Made by a program: the position numbers and the translations under genes
The notes under the pieces: generated by a model
Databases searched by the model: none
Seen by the model: only the letters and a program-made list of their open reading frames with translations
Told to the model about the DNA's origin: nothing
DNA from: Streptomyces lunaelactis
GTDB taxonomy: Bacteria > Actinomycetota > Actinomycetes > Streptomycetales > Streptomycetaceae
Assembly: GCF_003054555.1 (NCBI RefSeq)
Contig: NZ_CP026304.1
Location: 6,758,001-6,822,000, forward strand
Reading direction: 5' to 3'
DNA: 64,000 bases
Shown here: piece by piece, positions 26,619-35,770 of the stretch
Layout: each line of letters begins with the position of its first letter
Numbering within the stretch: position 1 is the stretch's first letter

Positions 26619-26972
26619 TCAGTTGGCGGCCGGGGAAGCTGTCTCGTCGGCCTTGATGTCGAAGTTGATCTTTTTTCCGTCGACCGAGGTGACGGTGGCC
26701 GACACGCCCAGCGTGCTGCCGTCCTTCGCCGTGAGCGTGCACCGGGTGGTGGTGCCGACCTTGCCGACGAGGTCCTCGGGACAGGTGATGTCCGGCTTCG
26801 GCTGGCCCGTGGTGGCGGCGAGCTTTTCGGAGACCGTGGTGGCCAGCTTGTCCGAAGACAGTTTCGGCTCGGAGTTTCCGACGTTGACCGAGGCCGAGCA
26901 GCCGACGAGCAGCGCGCAGGCGGCCACAGCCGAGAGGCTCCACGTTGCTACGGGCAAGCGGGCTATGGTCAT
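26619..26972 (-). CDS. DUF4333 lipoprotein
   Basis: The 117-residue protein has a lipoprotein signal ending ALLVGCSAS (lipobox Cys near residue 25). One DUF4333 domain follows with two cysteines (DITCPEDLVGKVG and TTRCTLTAKDGS) that probably form a disulfide, and it ends VTSVDGKKINFDIKADE. Such proteins are exported and anchored on the outer membrane face of actinomycetes; their function is unknown. ATG 26972 has GGAG five bases upstream; a longer frame to 27023 adds an unlikely start. Confidence 0.85.
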   Translation of the reverse strand: MTIARLPVATWSLSAVAACALLVGCSASVNVGNSEPKLSSDKLATTVSEKLAATTGQPKPDITCPEDLVGKVGTTTRCTLTAKDGSTLGVSATVTSVDGKKINFDIKADETASPAAN

Positions 26973-27063
26973 GGGGGCTCCATCCCAAATGATCAAGACA
27001 GTCGCCGGAAGCATACGCGGCACCGTGGCGCCGAGACGTCGCCGGCGGGTGCCGACGGGCCAC

Positions 27064-27576
27064 TCAGAGCTTACCGAAGATCACTCCGCGCCAGGTCCAG
27101 CCCGATTCGAGGGCGGCGTTCCGCAGGGGGTTGGTCAGCTGCGCGCTGTCGAAGCTGAATGTCTCCGTCGCTTCGAGGCGGCCGTTCTCCCCCCGTTGGA
27201 GCGTCCACCGGCGGGAGACGGTCCTGCCTGCGCCGCGCGCGTACTCCGCCGAAGTCTGGAGCCGCGGAGGATTCCCGACGCGGGTGACCTCCCACTGCTC
27301 CTCGACGGCACGCACCTGAGGGACCTCCTCGACCAGGCGCATCCGGATCCGGAGGGCGTGCGTGAGTTGGGACCCGATAAAGAAGGTCTGCCAGGCGGGC
27401 TCGGCGATCCGCCACTCCGCCACCAGATCGGCGTCATGCGCTGCGCCGTCGCTGATGATGTACGGGACATCCGGCCGGTTGAGACTGAGCAGGGCTGTCC
27501 GCAATTCCTCGGCCGAGCGTGGCGCGACCCCGTCCTCGGGGCGCTTGGTTCCGGTCAGCATGTCGAAGAATCCCAT
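27064..27576 (-). CDS. Hypothetical protein
   Basis: I do not recognise this 170-residue protein. It starts MGFFDMLTGTKRPEDGVAPR and has no signal peptide or membrane helix. The body alternates beta-like stretches (LRIRMRLVEEVPQVRAVEEQWEVTRV written in two parts around residue 77, then TVSRRWTLQRGENG) and ends ESGWTWRGVIFGKL. Stop and start spacing to the DUF4333 gene (91 bp) and the APH gene (131 bp) suggests independent or loosely linked transcription. Confidence 0.7.
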   Translation of the reverse strand: MGFFDMLTGTKRPEDGVAPRSAEELRTALLSLNRPDVPYIISDGAAHDADLVAEWRIAEPAWQTFFIGSQLTHALRIRMRLVEEVPQVRAVEEQWEVTRVGNPPRLQTSAEYARGAGRTVSRRWTLQRGENGRLEATETFSFDSAQLTNPLRNAALESGWTWRGVIFGKL

Positions 27577-27707
27577 GAGGTCACCCTATGAGGGGGTCGG
27601 ATTGGCGGTGCAAGAAGGGCCGTTCCGGCGGGACGTCCTACGAAGCCGCGCCGGTGTCCGGGCGGACCGTGCGCACGAAGTCGCGTCCGCGCGTCGGGAA
27701 GCGCTGG

Positions 27708-28577
27708 TCAGAACGGGTACCAGCGGACCTCGGGGTCGTTGTCGCGCAGCGACGCGACCCTCCGGCGGAACTCCGCGAGCGCCTTCGGGCTGGCCGGGGC
27801 GTGCTGCGCGACCCAGGCGCAGCTCGCCGTCTCCCGGGCGCCGCGCAGGACCGTACAGCCGTCCCACTCCCGGACGTCCCAGCCGTACGCCGCCGTGAAC
27901 GCGTCGTACGCCTCGGCGGGCAGGCCGTACCGGTCGCGGGAGAGGGCCAGTACCACCAGGTCGTGCTCCCGCAGATCCGCGGAGAACGTCTCCAGGTCCA
28001 CCAGGACCGGGCCTTCCGGGCCCACATGGACGTTGCGGGGGAGCGCGTCGCCGTGGATCGGGCCCGGGGGCAGGTGGGGGGTGAGCGCGGACGACGCCGC
28101 GGCGAAACCGTCGCGGCGTGCGCGCAAGTATGCCGCGTCGGCCGGGTCGATCGCGTCGCCCGCCAGCCGCAGCCAGCGTTCGACGCCGCCGAGCAACTCC
28201 CGCCGCGGCAGCGCGAACGGTGGCGAGGGCAGCGCATGGACCAGGCGCAGCAGCCGCGCCAGATCCGCGGGCCCAGCCGGACGCACCGCAGCCGGCAGCC
28301 GGTGCCAGACCGTGACCGGATGGCCGTCCACCAGGCGGGCCTTCGGTTCGACGGGCCGGACCGCAGGCACGCCCGCCTCCGACAGCCACGCCCCGACGGC
28401 CAGTTCGCGTTCCGCCCGCGCCAGCAGCTCTACGTCCCGGCCGATCTTGACGACCACATCGCCCGCCCCGAACACCGCGTTCTCGCCGAGCGCCAGCAGC
28501 GCCGCATCGGCGGGGAGCCCCGCGGCCGTCAGTACCTCGCGAGCCCGTCTCTCGTCCATGGGGACGAAGTCTCGCAT
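27708..28577 (-). CDS. Aminoglycoside phosphotransferase-like kinase (APH family)
   Basis: The 289-residue protein has the APH/choline-kinase fold: a small N lobe (GENAVFGAGDVVVKIGRD with the ATP-binding Lys), the catalytic loop HGDALPRNVHV and the metal site LVDLETFS, about residues 195-215. Such proteins phosphorylate antibiotics, sugars or other small molecules. It is divergent from a carbohydrate ABC importer (99 bp between starts), so it may act on the imported compound, although that is only context. Confidence 0.82.
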   Translation of the reverse strand: MRDFVPMDERRAREVLTAAGLPADAALLALGENAVFGAGDVVVKIGRDVELLARAERELAVGAWLSEAGVPAVRPVEPKARLVDGHPVTVWHRLPAAVRPAGPADLARLLRLVHALPSPPFALPRRELLGGVERWLRLAGDAIDPADAAYLRARRDGFAAASSALTPHLPPGPIHGDALPRNVHVGPEGPVLVDLETFSADLREHDLVVLALSRDRYGLPAEAYDAFTAAYGWDVREWDGCTVLRGARETASCAWVAQHAPASPKALAEFRRRVASLRDNDPEVRWYPF

Positions 28578-28676
28578 CCATGCGGGCTGGGTTGACGAAC
28601 CGACGGACCGTCAGCACGATGACGGGGGCCGCCGGGGCAGCCGGATGAGGATGAGCCGCCCGAAGGAGTCGAATCC

Positions 28677-29612
28677 GTGACATTGGCGACGGCAACGCCA
28701 CGGTCCAGGAAGCGGTCGGAGCCCAAAGGGACGGACCGCAAACAGACGGACTACGGCGCCTGGTTCCTCGTACTCCCCGCCCTCATACCGATTCTGGTGC
28801 TGAGCGTCGGTCCGCTGCTCTACGGCATCTCGCTGGCCTTCACCGACTCCCAGGCCGGCCGCACCGAGCCCACCGCGTGGATCGGCACGCTCAACTTCCA
28901 GGACCTGCTGCACGACACCCTCTTCTGGGACTCGTTCAGGATCGGCCTGCTCTGGGCGATCGGCGTGAGTGTCCCGCAGTTCCTGCTCGCGCTCGGCCTT
29001 GCCCTGCTGCTCAACCAGAACCTCCGCTTCCGCTGGCTGGCGCGGGCCCTCGCGATCGTTCCCTGGGCCATGCCCGAGGTCGTCGTCGGCATCATGTGGC
29101 GGCTCGTCTACAACCCCGACGCGGGCATCCTGAACGAGACCATCCGTAACCTCGGACTCGGCGAGGGCCGGGACTGGCTGACCGGACTCGCCACCGCCCT
29201 GCCCGCCGTGATCGTCGTCGGCATCTGGGCCGGCATGCCGCAGACCACCGTCGCGCTGCTCGCCGGACTGCAGAACACCCCGCACGAGCTCCACGAGGCC
29301 GCCGCGCTCGACGGCGCGGGCGCCTGGCGCCGGTTCCGTACCGTCACCTGGCCCGCACTCAAACCCGTCGCGCTCGCGATCACCGCGCTCAACTTCATCT
29401 GGAACTTCAACTCCTTCGCCCTGGTGTACGTGCTCACCAACGGCGGACCCGGCGGCCGCACCCGCCTCCCCATGCTCTTCGCCTACGAAGAGGCCTTCCG
29501 CTACGGCCAGTTCGGGTACGCCGCCGCGATGGGCTGCGTCATGGTCGCGGTGATCTCGGTGATGCTCGCCCTGTATCTCGTAGGGCGGCTCAAGGGAGGA
29601 GATGAGCAGTGA
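28677..29612 (+). CDS. Carbohydrate ABC transporter permease (MalF-like)
   Basis: This is the first gene of a three-gene importer. The 311-residue protein has six hydrophobic helices and the EAA loop ELHEAAALDGAGAWRRFRTVTWPAL near residue 205, where the ATPase docks. GTG 28677 follows AGGAG. The next permease starts inside its stop (GTGA). No ATPase is encoded in the operon. In Streptomyces such CUT1 importers usually share the general ATPase MsiK encoded elsewhere. Confidence 0.92.
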   Translation: MTLATATPRSRKRSEPKGTDRKQTDYGAWFLVLPALIPILVLSVGPLLYGISLAFTDSQAGRTEPTAWIGTLNFQDLLHDTLFWDSFRIGLLWAIGVSVPQFLLALGLALLLNQNLRFRWLARALAIVPWAMPEVVVGIMWRLVYNPDAGILNETIRNLGLGEGRDWLTGLATALPAVIVVGIWAGMPQTTVALLAGLQNTPHELHEAAALDGAGAWRRFRTVTWPALKPVALAITALNFIWNFNSFALVYVLTNGGPGGRTRLPMLFAYEEAFRYGQFGYAAAMGCVMVAVISVMLALYLVGRLKGGDEQ

Positions 29613-30451
29613 CGACGCTCCGCACCAGCAGGTCCGGCCGCGCCGGCCAGTACCTCGCGCTCCTGTGCTATCTCGTCTTCCTCGCGTTCCCGTTCCTGTG
29701 GCTGATCTCCACCGCGTTCAAACCGCCGCGCGAACTCGGCTCCCTCCACCCCACCTGGATCCCGAAGGACCCCACTCTCGAGAACTTCCGGCAGGCCTTC
29801 GACGAACAGCCCCTCCTCCAGGCCGCCGGCAACAGCCTGATCGCGGCCCTGTCCGCCGCGCTGATCGCCGTTGTGATCGCGACGCCCATGGCCTACGTCA
29901 TGGCCCGCAACCGCGGCAAGCTCTCCACGGCCGCCACCGGCTGGGTCGTGATCAGCCAGGCGTTCCCGTTCGTCCTGGTCATCATTCCGCTGTTCCTGAT
30001 CCTGAAGAACCTGCATCTGATCAACAGTCTGTTCGGCCTGATCATGGTGTACGTCGTCTGGTCGCTGCCGTTCGCGCTCTGGATGCTGGTCGGGTATGTA
30101 CGGGCCGTACCACGCGAGTTGGAGGAGGCCGCGTCCGTCGACGGCGCGGGCAGGGTCCGCACCCTCGTCTCGGTCACCGCCCCGCTGCTCGCCCCCGGCA
30201 TCGTCGCCACCGCACTGTTCGCCTTCATCACCGCATGGAACGAGTTCTTCTTCGCCCTCGTCCTGCTCAAGACCCCGGAGAAGCAGACCTTGCCGGTCGT
30301 CCTCACACACTTCCTGGGCGCGGAGGGCGTAGCCGACCTCGGACCGCTCGCCGCGGCCGCGTTCCTCGCCACGATTCCCTCGCTCGTCATCTTCGCGATC
30401 ATCCAGAAGCGGATCACGGGCGGAATGCTGGCCGGGGCGGTGAAGGCCTGA
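29609..30451 (+). CDS. Carbohydrate ABC transporter permease (MalG-like)
   Basis: The 280-residue second channel subunit has six helices. The EAA loop reads VPRELEEAASVDGAGRVRTLVSVTAPLL in two adjoining parts near residue 170. The GTG start overlaps the previous stop by four bases, and its own stop overlaps the binding protein start (TGATG), so the three genes are translationally coupled. It acts with the MalF-like protein as a CUT1 sugar channel. Confidence 0.92.
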   Translation: MTTLRTSRSGRAGQYLALLCYLVFLAFPFLWLISTAFKPPRELGSLHPTWIPKDPTLENFRQAFDEQPLLQAAGNSLIAALSAALIAVVIATPMAYVMARNRGKLSTAATGWVVISQAFPFVLVIIPLFLILKNLHLINSLFGLIMVYVVWSLPFALWMLVGYVRAVPRELEEAASVDGAGRVRTLVSVTAPLLAPGIVATALFAFITAWNEFFFALVLLKTPEKQTLPVVLTHFLGAEGVADLGPLAAAAFLATIPSLVIFAIIQKRITGGMLAGAVKA

Positions 30452-31743
30452 TGCGCGTTCGGATGCTGACGGCTGTGGCCGCCGCGCTCACCCTGCTGCT
30501 GACCGGCTGTTCGGACGGCGGAACGGACCCCGGCGGGAAGGTCAAGCTCCGCTTCCAGTCCCTGGCCTGGCAGCAGGAGTCCGTCGACGCCAACAAGGAG
30601 CTGGTCGAGGAGTGGAACGCGAGCCACCCCGGCATCCAGGTCCAGTACGTCCAGGGCAGCTGGGACAGCGTCCATGACCAGCTGCTGACCTCCTTCGAGG
30701 GCGGCGAGGCGCCGGACATCATCCATGACGCGTCCGACGACCTCGCCGACTTCGCGTACGGCGGCTATCTCGCCGACCTGAGCGGGCTGCTGCCCGAGCG
30801 CCTCACGTCGGACATCCCGCGGCAGAGCTGGGAGACGGCGACCTTCGACAAGGGGATCTACGGCGTCCCCTTCCTCCAGGAGCCGCGTGTCCTGATCGCC
30901 AACAAGAAGATCCTCGACTCCTCCGGGGTCCGTGTTCCCACCGCTGAGAAGCCCTGGAGCTGGGAGGAGTTCCGGCAGATCACCAAGACGCTCACCGAGA
31001 AGATGGGGGACGGGAAGTACGGGGTCGCCTGGCCGCTCAAGGAGCCGGTCTCCGTCACTCTCAACCTCGGGCTCTCCGCGGGCGGACAGCTCTTCCACCG
31101 CGGCGACGACGGCAAGGTCACCATCAGGTTCACCGACGGGGACGGTGTGGTGCCCGGGACCGTCCACGCCCAGGTCAACTCCGACAAGAGCGCCTCGCGC
31201 ACCACCCTCGGCATGGGCGGCTCGGACACGCTGCCCGGACTCTTCGGCGGCAAGTACGCGATGGTCCCGCTGGGCTTCTCCTACCGGCAGCAGATCGTGC
31301 AGCAGGCGCCGAAGGGTTTCGAGTGGACGGTACTGCCCGCCCCGGCGGGACCCGGGGGCCCGGCCCAGGGCGTGAGCCCGCAGACCCTGTCGGTCGCCGA
31401 GGACAGCCCGTACAAGAAGGAAGCCGCCCAGTTCATCGGCTTCATGCTGCAGCCGGGGAACATGGTGCGGCTGGCGAAGGGCGACTGGATGCTGCCGACC
31501 GGTACGCAGGCGCTCGCCGACCCGTCCCTGCACACGGAGAAGGACGGCTGGGCCACGGGCGCCGCGCTCGCGCGGGATCTGCGCTCGGCGCCGGCGCAGT
31601 CGGTGCGGGGCTATCCGGAGTGGAAGGACAAGGTGGCGACGCCGGCGCTGCAGGAGTACTACAGCGGCGCGATTGACGCGGCGGAGCTGGAGAAGCGCCT
31701 TGTGGAGGACGGGAACCTGGTGCTGGCCCGCTATCAGCGCTGA
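30451..31743 (+). CDS. Carbohydrate ABC transporter extracellular binding lipoprotein
   Basis: The 430-residue protein begins with a short lipoprotein signal (LTLLLTGCSDGG, Cys near residue 19). It continues as a family-1 solute-binding protein: VKLRFQSLAWQQES, WDSVHDQLLTSFEGGEAPDI and, later, YGVPFLQEPRVL. The ligand is unknown; the family binds sugars or oligosaccharides. It is the last gene of the operon, whereas CUT1 binding proteins are usually encoded first. Two hairpins lie just after the stop. Confidence 0.9.
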   Translation: MRVRMLTAVAAALTLLLTGCSDGGTDPGGKVKLRFQSLAWQQESVDANKELVEEWNASHPGIQVQYVQGSWDSVHDQLLTSFEGGEAPDIIHDASDDLADFAYGGYLADLSGLLPERLTSDIPRQSWETATFDKGIYGVPFLQEPRVLIANKKILDSSGVRVPTAEKPWSWEEFRQITKTLTEKMGDGKYGVAWPLKEPVSVTLNLGLSAGGQLFHRGDDGKVTIRFTDGDGVVPGTVHAQVNSDKSASRTTLGMGGSDTLPGLFGGKYAMVPLGFSYRQQIVQQAPKGFEWTVLPAPAGPGGPAQGVSPQTLSVAEDSPYKKEAAQFIGFMLQPGNMVRLAKGDWMLPTGTQALADPSLHTEKDGWATGAALARDLRSAPAQSVRGYPEWKDKVATPALQEYYSGAIDAAELEKRLVEDGNLVLARYQR

Positions 31744-31766
31744 CCGGGGCTGACGCCCTCACACCC

Positions 31767-31798
31767 CCAGGGCGCCGGCTTCGCGCCGTGCGCCCTGG
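31767..31798. terminator. Hairpin between the sugar importer operon and the convergent MMPL gene
   Basis: CCAGGGCGC (31767-31775) pairs perfectly with GCGCCCTGG (31790-31798) around a 14-base loop. It lies 24 bp after the binding protein stop. No T tract follows, as is usual for Streptomyces terminators. Confidence 0.5.
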
Positions 31799-31800
31799 AG

Positions 31801-31825
31801 GGTGACCGTCACAAGGACGGTCACC
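31801..31825. terminator. Second hairpin, probably a bidirectional terminator
   Basis: GGTGACCGTC (31801-31810) and GACGGTCACC (31816-31825) form a perfect 10-bp stem with the 5-base loop ACAAG. It follows the first hairpin by two bases and sits between two convergent genes, so it could stop transcripts from both sides. Confidence 0.6.
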
Positions 31826-31851
31826 CAGCCGAGCCCGGCCCCAGGGCCCCG

Positions 31852-34128
31852 TCACACCCGGGCCGGCTCCGGGTGGTCGTCGTCGTGGGCCGCGGACGGG
31901 CGGCTCGGCGGGAGCGCCGGCTCGTCGTGCGTCAGGTCCGGGAGCCAGCGCAGCCACTTCGGGAAGTACCAGTTCTTCTCACCCAGCAGCGCCATGATCG
32001 CCGGGAGCAGCACCCCGCGGATGATCGTCGCGTCGATCAGTACCGCCGCCGCGAGGCCGACACCCATCTGCTTCATCGACTGCATCGACAGCGTGCCGAA
32101 GATCGCGAACACCGCCACCATGATGACCGCCGCGCTCGTCACCACGCCCGCCGTCGTCACCACGCCGTGCGTGATCGCGTCCCGCGTGCCGCGCCCCTGC
32201 ATCTTCGCCTCGCGGATCCGCGACACCACGAACACGTGGTAGTCCATCGAGAGCCCGAACAGGATCACGAAGAGGAACAGCGGCAGCCACGCGATGATCG
32301 CGCCCACACCCTCCGCGCCGACCAGTGACGCGCCCCAGCCGTGCTGGAAGACGGCCGTCAGGATTCCGTACGCCGCGCCCACCGACAGCAGGTTGAGGAC
32401 GATCGAGGTGATCGCGATCGTCAGCGACCTGAACGACAGCAGCATCAGGACGAAGGCGAACACCACCACGAAGGCGAAGACCGGTGTCACCGCCCCGGTG
32501 AGCTGGTCGTTGAAGTCCTTCGACCCCGCGACCTGGCCGCTGATCGGCGCCTGGACGCCGTCGACCTTGCCGAGCGTGGCCGGCCTGACCTCGTCGCGCA
32601 GGAGGCCCAGGCTCCTCTCCGCCCTGTCCTGGTCGGAGCCGCCGACGAGGGGAACGTATACGAACGCGAGGTTCTCCGCGTCGTGCGTCACGACGGTGAC
32701 CGGACCCTCGGACGCGCCCGAACTGACGGCGCGTTCACGGAAGTCGGCGATCGCCTGCCGTACCGGCCCCGCGTTGATGTCGTCCGCCTTGACGACGACC
32801 TCCGCCGGGTCCGCCCCGCCCGGGAACGCCTCGTTGACCCGCTCGTACGTCGCCACGATCGGCACGGAGTTGCCGAACTCCTGGTCCAGCGTGAAGTTCT
32901 GGGTCTTCATGCCGACTGCGGGAAGTGCGACCGCGACCAGCGCGCCCGCCGCCACCAGCAGCGACACCAGCGGCCGCTTCAGTACGCCGCCGAGTACCCG
33001 GCTCCACACCCGGCTCTCCGTGCTGCCGCTGCCGCCCGCTCCGTGCCCGCCGCGCTTCTTGCGGTTCAGGAAGGGCACCCGGCCCTTCTCCACCCGCTCG
33101 CCGAGCAGCGACAGCAGCGCCGGCAGCACCGTCACCGAGCCCACCATCGCCACGGCCACCACGATCAGCGAGGCCAGGCCCATCGACTCGAACTCGCCGA
33201 TTCCGGTGAAGAGCATGCCGGCCATCGCCACACACACCGTCACACCCGAGACGATGACGGCCCGTCCGCTGGTCGCCGCGGCGATCTGCATCGCCGTGGC
33301 CGCGTCACGCCCCGCCTGCCGCTCCTCGCGCTCACGCCGCAGATAGAACAGGCAGTAGTCGACGCCGACCGCCAGACCCACCAGCAGCATCACGGAGTTC
33401 GCCGAGTCACCCATCGGCTGGAAGTGGCTGGCGACGCCCATCAGGCCCATCGTCGCCATGATGGCGGTGATGGCCAGAGCCACCGGCAGCAGCGCGGCCA
33501 CCAGCGCGCCGAAGGCGATCAGCAGAATGCCGAGCGCGACCGGCACCGCCAGGAGCTCCGCCTGCTGGAAGTCGTCGCCGAAGGCCTCGTCGAAGGTCTT
33601 GTTCATGCTGGCGCCGCCGATCTCCTCGATCCGCAGCTCCTTGTGGGAGTCCTGGACCTTGGCAACGGCGTTGAGGACGGGCTCGATCCGGTCGCTCGCC
33701 GTATCGGGGTCGCCGCGCACATCGAACTGCACGAGTGCGCTGTGCCCGTCCTTGGAAATGCTCTTGGTGTCGTACGGAGAGGTCACCGAGGCCACTTCAC
33801 CGGTGTCGTTCACCGCCTTGACCACCGCGGCGACGGCTGTCCGGAATTCGGGGTCCGCCGCCTTTTCCGTGCCATTCCTCGACTGCACCAGCACGGTCTC
33901 GCCGGCCGGCTCCTCGATCCCCGCGTCCTCCGCGATCCGGGCCGCCTGTGTGGTCTCGCCCTTGAGCTGATCGCTCTCCTTGAGCTCGACCAGTCCCGCG
34001 GCCGAGCCGGCCACCATGGCGAGGAGGACGAACAACACCCAGATCCCCACTGCCGCCCAGCGGTGCTGCGCGCTCCAGCCGCCGGCTCGCGCGGCGATTC
34101 CGCGCGAGCCTCCTCCTGCATTCCCCAT
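31852..34128 (-). CDS. MMPL family (RND superfamily) transporter
   Basis: The 758-residue membrane protein has two MMPL halves, each with one N-terminal helix, a large extracytoplasmic loop and a bundle of five helices. Typical parts are LLVGLAVGVDYCLFYLRRERE in the first half and LFGLSMDYHVFVVSRIREA in the second; the Asp-Tyr pairs carry the proton-relay residues. Such proteins export lipids or hydrophobic compounds. The start is ATG 34128 (MGNAGGGSRG); the longer frame to 34266 has no ribosome site. No TetR regulator adjoins it. It is divergent from a secreted protease. Confidence 0.9.
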   Translation of the reverse strand: MGNAGGGSRGIAARAGGWSAQHRWAAVGIWVLFVLLAMVAGSAAGLVELKESDQLKGETTQAARIAEDAGIEEPAGETVLVQSRNGTEKAADPEFRTAVAAVVKAVNDTGEVASVTSPYDTKSISKDGHSALVQFDVRGDPDTASDRIEPVLNAVAKVQDSHKELRIEEIGGASMNKTFDEAFGDDFQQAELLAVPVALGILLIAFGALVAALLPVALAITAIMATMGLMGVASHFQPMGDSANSVMLLVGLAVGVDYCLFYLRREREERQAGRDAATAMQIAAATSGRAVIVSGVTVCVAMAGMLFTGIGEFESMGLASLIVVAVAMVGSVTVLPALLSLLGERVEKGRVPFLNRKKRGGHGAGGSGSTESRVWSRVLGGVLKRPLVSLLVAAGALVAVALPAVGMKTQNFTLDQEFGNSVPIVATYERVNEAFPGGADPAEVVVKADDINAGPVRQAIADFRERAVSSGASEGPVTVVTHDAENLAFVYVPLVGGSDQDRAERSLGLLRDEVRPATLGKVDGVQAPISGQVAGSKDFNDQLTGAVTPVFAFVVVFAFVLMLLSFRSLTIAITSIVLNLLSVGAAYGILTAVFQHGWGASLVGAEGVGAIIAWLPLFLFVILFGLSMDYHVFVVSRIREAKMQGRGTRDAITHGVVTTAGVVTSAAVIMVAVFAIFGTLSMQSMKQMGVGLAAAVLIDATIIRGVLLPAIMALLGEKNWYFPKWLRWLPDLTHDEPALPPSRPSAAHDDDHPEPARV

Positions 34129-34494
34129 GACGGTGCCGCCCCCTCGAAAGTGACGTCGGCGCCTCGCCGTCGTCCTCTTCGAAGCTAGGGGCAGATTCAG
34201 GCCTTCTCCTCCTGCTCGCCGGTGACCCCGAGGGGTGGCGCTCTCCTCCTTGCGGACTGGTCGCATCCCCTACAAGAAGGATCGAAGCCCCTTACATGTA
34301 AAGGGGGTTGGGGGTGAAGTCCGACTTGTTCGGCCCTGGCCGATTCATTATTACGAAACCTTGTTGACTAAGTCACAGCTGTATGAAGGTCTTGATCTGG
34401 GCGCGTCAATCGGTCAGGGTTTCGAAGCAGCCCCCGGAGATTTTCCGTCCGAAGGGCAATCCCCCCACAAATGCTCACGAGGAGACCCCTCTTC
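34129..34494. other. Divergent intergenic region between MMPL and subtilisin genes
   Basis: The 366 bases contain a palindrome at 34288-34306 (CCCCTTACATGTAAAGGGG), a smaller dyad TGACT-A-AGTCA at 34365-34375 and an AT-rich stretch at about 34340-34375, unusual for this genome. Promoters for both genes should lie here, but I cannot place hexamers with confidence. Confidence 0.5.
34288..34306. promoter_or_regulatory. Candidate operator palindrome
   Basis: TTACATGTAA at 34292-34301 is a perfect 10-bp palindrome. It is framed by C4 on the left and A-G5 on the right, so the whole site is nearly symmetric apart from one inserted A. Its position between divergent genes and its length fit a dimeric repressor site (TetR- or MarR-like). 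The regulator is not in view. Confidence 0.4.
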
Positions 34495-35694
34495 ATGGCA
34501 ACTCACAAGCGCGCGAGCAGGATCAAGCTCGCCGCGGCGATAACCGCCGTGGCAGCCGCCGCAGGAGTGACCGTACTCAACACATCACTCGCCGGAGCGG
34601 CGCCCTCCCCACAGGGCACCATCTACGGCGCGAACGCCGCCGGCGCGATCGACGGCAGCTACATCGTCATGCTGGACCAGAAGGCCGACAAGCAGGACCT
34701 GGCCAAGGAGTACGGCGGCAAGCTGCAGCGCAACTACAGCTCCGCCATCAACGGCTTCTCCGCCAGCGGCCTTTCGGAGACCGAGGCCAAGCGCCTCGCC
34801 GCCGACCCGGCCGTCGACAAGGTCGTCCAGAACAAGAAGTTCTCGATCAACGCGACCCAGGACAACCCGCCGTCGTGGGGCCTGGACCGGATCGACCAGG
34901 CCGACACCGCCGGTGACAGCAAGTACACCTACCCGGACAGCGCTGGCGAGGGCGTGACCGCGTACGTCATCGACACCGGAGTCCGTATCTCCCACAAGGA
35001 CTTCGAGGGTCGTGCGGCGCACGGCTTCGACGCCGTGGACAACGACGACTCCGCCGACGACGGCAACGGCCACGGCACCCACGTCGCGGGCACCATCGCC
35101 GGCGCCGCACACGGTGTCGCCAAGAAGGCGAAGATCGTCGCCGTCCGCGTCCTGGACGACAACGGCTCCGGTACGACGGAGCAGGTCGTCGCGGGCATCG
35201 ACTGGGTCACCAAGAACCACCAGGGCCCGTCCGTCGCCAACATGAGCCTCGGCGGCGGCGCCGACGAGGCGCTCGACGAGGCCGTCCGCAAGGCGATCGC
35301 CTCCGGCGTCACCTTCGCCGTCGCGGCCGGCAACGAGTCCACCGACGCGAGCCAGGGCTCCCCGGCCCGCGTCAAGGAAGCGATCACCGTCGCCTCCTCC
35401 ACCAAGGAGGACGCGCAGTCGGAGTTCTCCAACTTCGGCGAGATCGTGGACATCTACGCCCCGGGCTCGGACATCACCTCGTCGTGGAACGACAGCGACG
35501 AGGGTACGAAGACCATCTCCGGCACCTCGATGGCGACCCCGCACGTGGTCGGCGCCGCGGCGGTCTACCTCGGCGCCCACCAGGACGCCACGCCGGATGC
35601 CGTGGCCAAGGCGCTGACGGACGGCGCCACGCCCGACAAGATCAGTAACCCCAGCGCGGGCACGCCCAACAAGCTGCTGAAGGTCGTCGAGTAA
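34495..35694 (+). CDS. Secreted S8 (subtilisin/proteinase K-like) serine protease
   Basis: The 399-residue precursor has a signal peptide (residues 1 to about 36, cleaved near AGAA), an I9 propeptide (SYIVMLDQKADKQ to about residue 118) and a catalytic domain. The triad is visible: Asp160 (YVIDTG), His193 (GHGTHVAG) and Ser345 (SGTSMATPH), with the oxyanion Asn280 (AAGNES). The mature enzyme should start near WGLDRIDQ and act outside the cell. ATG 34495 has GAGGAG about 10 bases upstream. The protein ends right after the catalytic domain, without a C-terminal P-domain. Confidence 0.94.
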   Translation: MATHKRASRIKLAAAITAVAAAAGVTVLNTSLAGAAPSPQGTIYGANAAGAIDGSYIVMLDQKADKQDLAKEYGGKLQRNYSSAINGFSASGLSETEAKRLAADPAVDKVVQNKKFSINATQDNPPSWGLDRIDQADTAGDSKYTYPDSAGEGVTAYVIDTGVRISHKDFEGRAAHGFDAVDNDDSADDGNGHGTHVAGTIAGAAHGVAKKAKIVAVRVLDDNGSGTTEQVVAGIDWVTKNHQGPSVANMSLGGGADEALDEAVRKAIASGVTFAVAAGNESTDASQGSPARVKEAITVASSTKEDAQSEFSNFGEIVDIYAPGSDITSSWNDSDEGTKTISGTSMATPHVVGAAAVYLGAHQDATPDAVAKALTDGATPDKISNPSAGTPNKLLKVVE

Positions 35695-35723
35695 TCGACT
35701 CTCTCCATCGCTGACCGGCGGTC

Positions 35724-35750
35724 GCCGTGCCCTCCCCCACGGGGCGCGGC
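35724..35750 (+). terminator. Hairpin after the protease gene
   Basis: GCCGTGCCC (35724-35732) pairs with GGGCGCGGC (35742-35750), nine pairs including one G-U, about 30 bp after the protease stop. It is a plausible factor-independent terminator without a T tract. Confidence 0.45.
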
Positions 35751-35770
35751 GGCCGCCTTATGGTGTGCCC

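Noticed and set aside
34364..34387. Promoter TTGACT with TATGAA upstream of the subtilisin gene
   Set aside because: The spacing is only 12 bp, too short for a sigma-70-type promoter.
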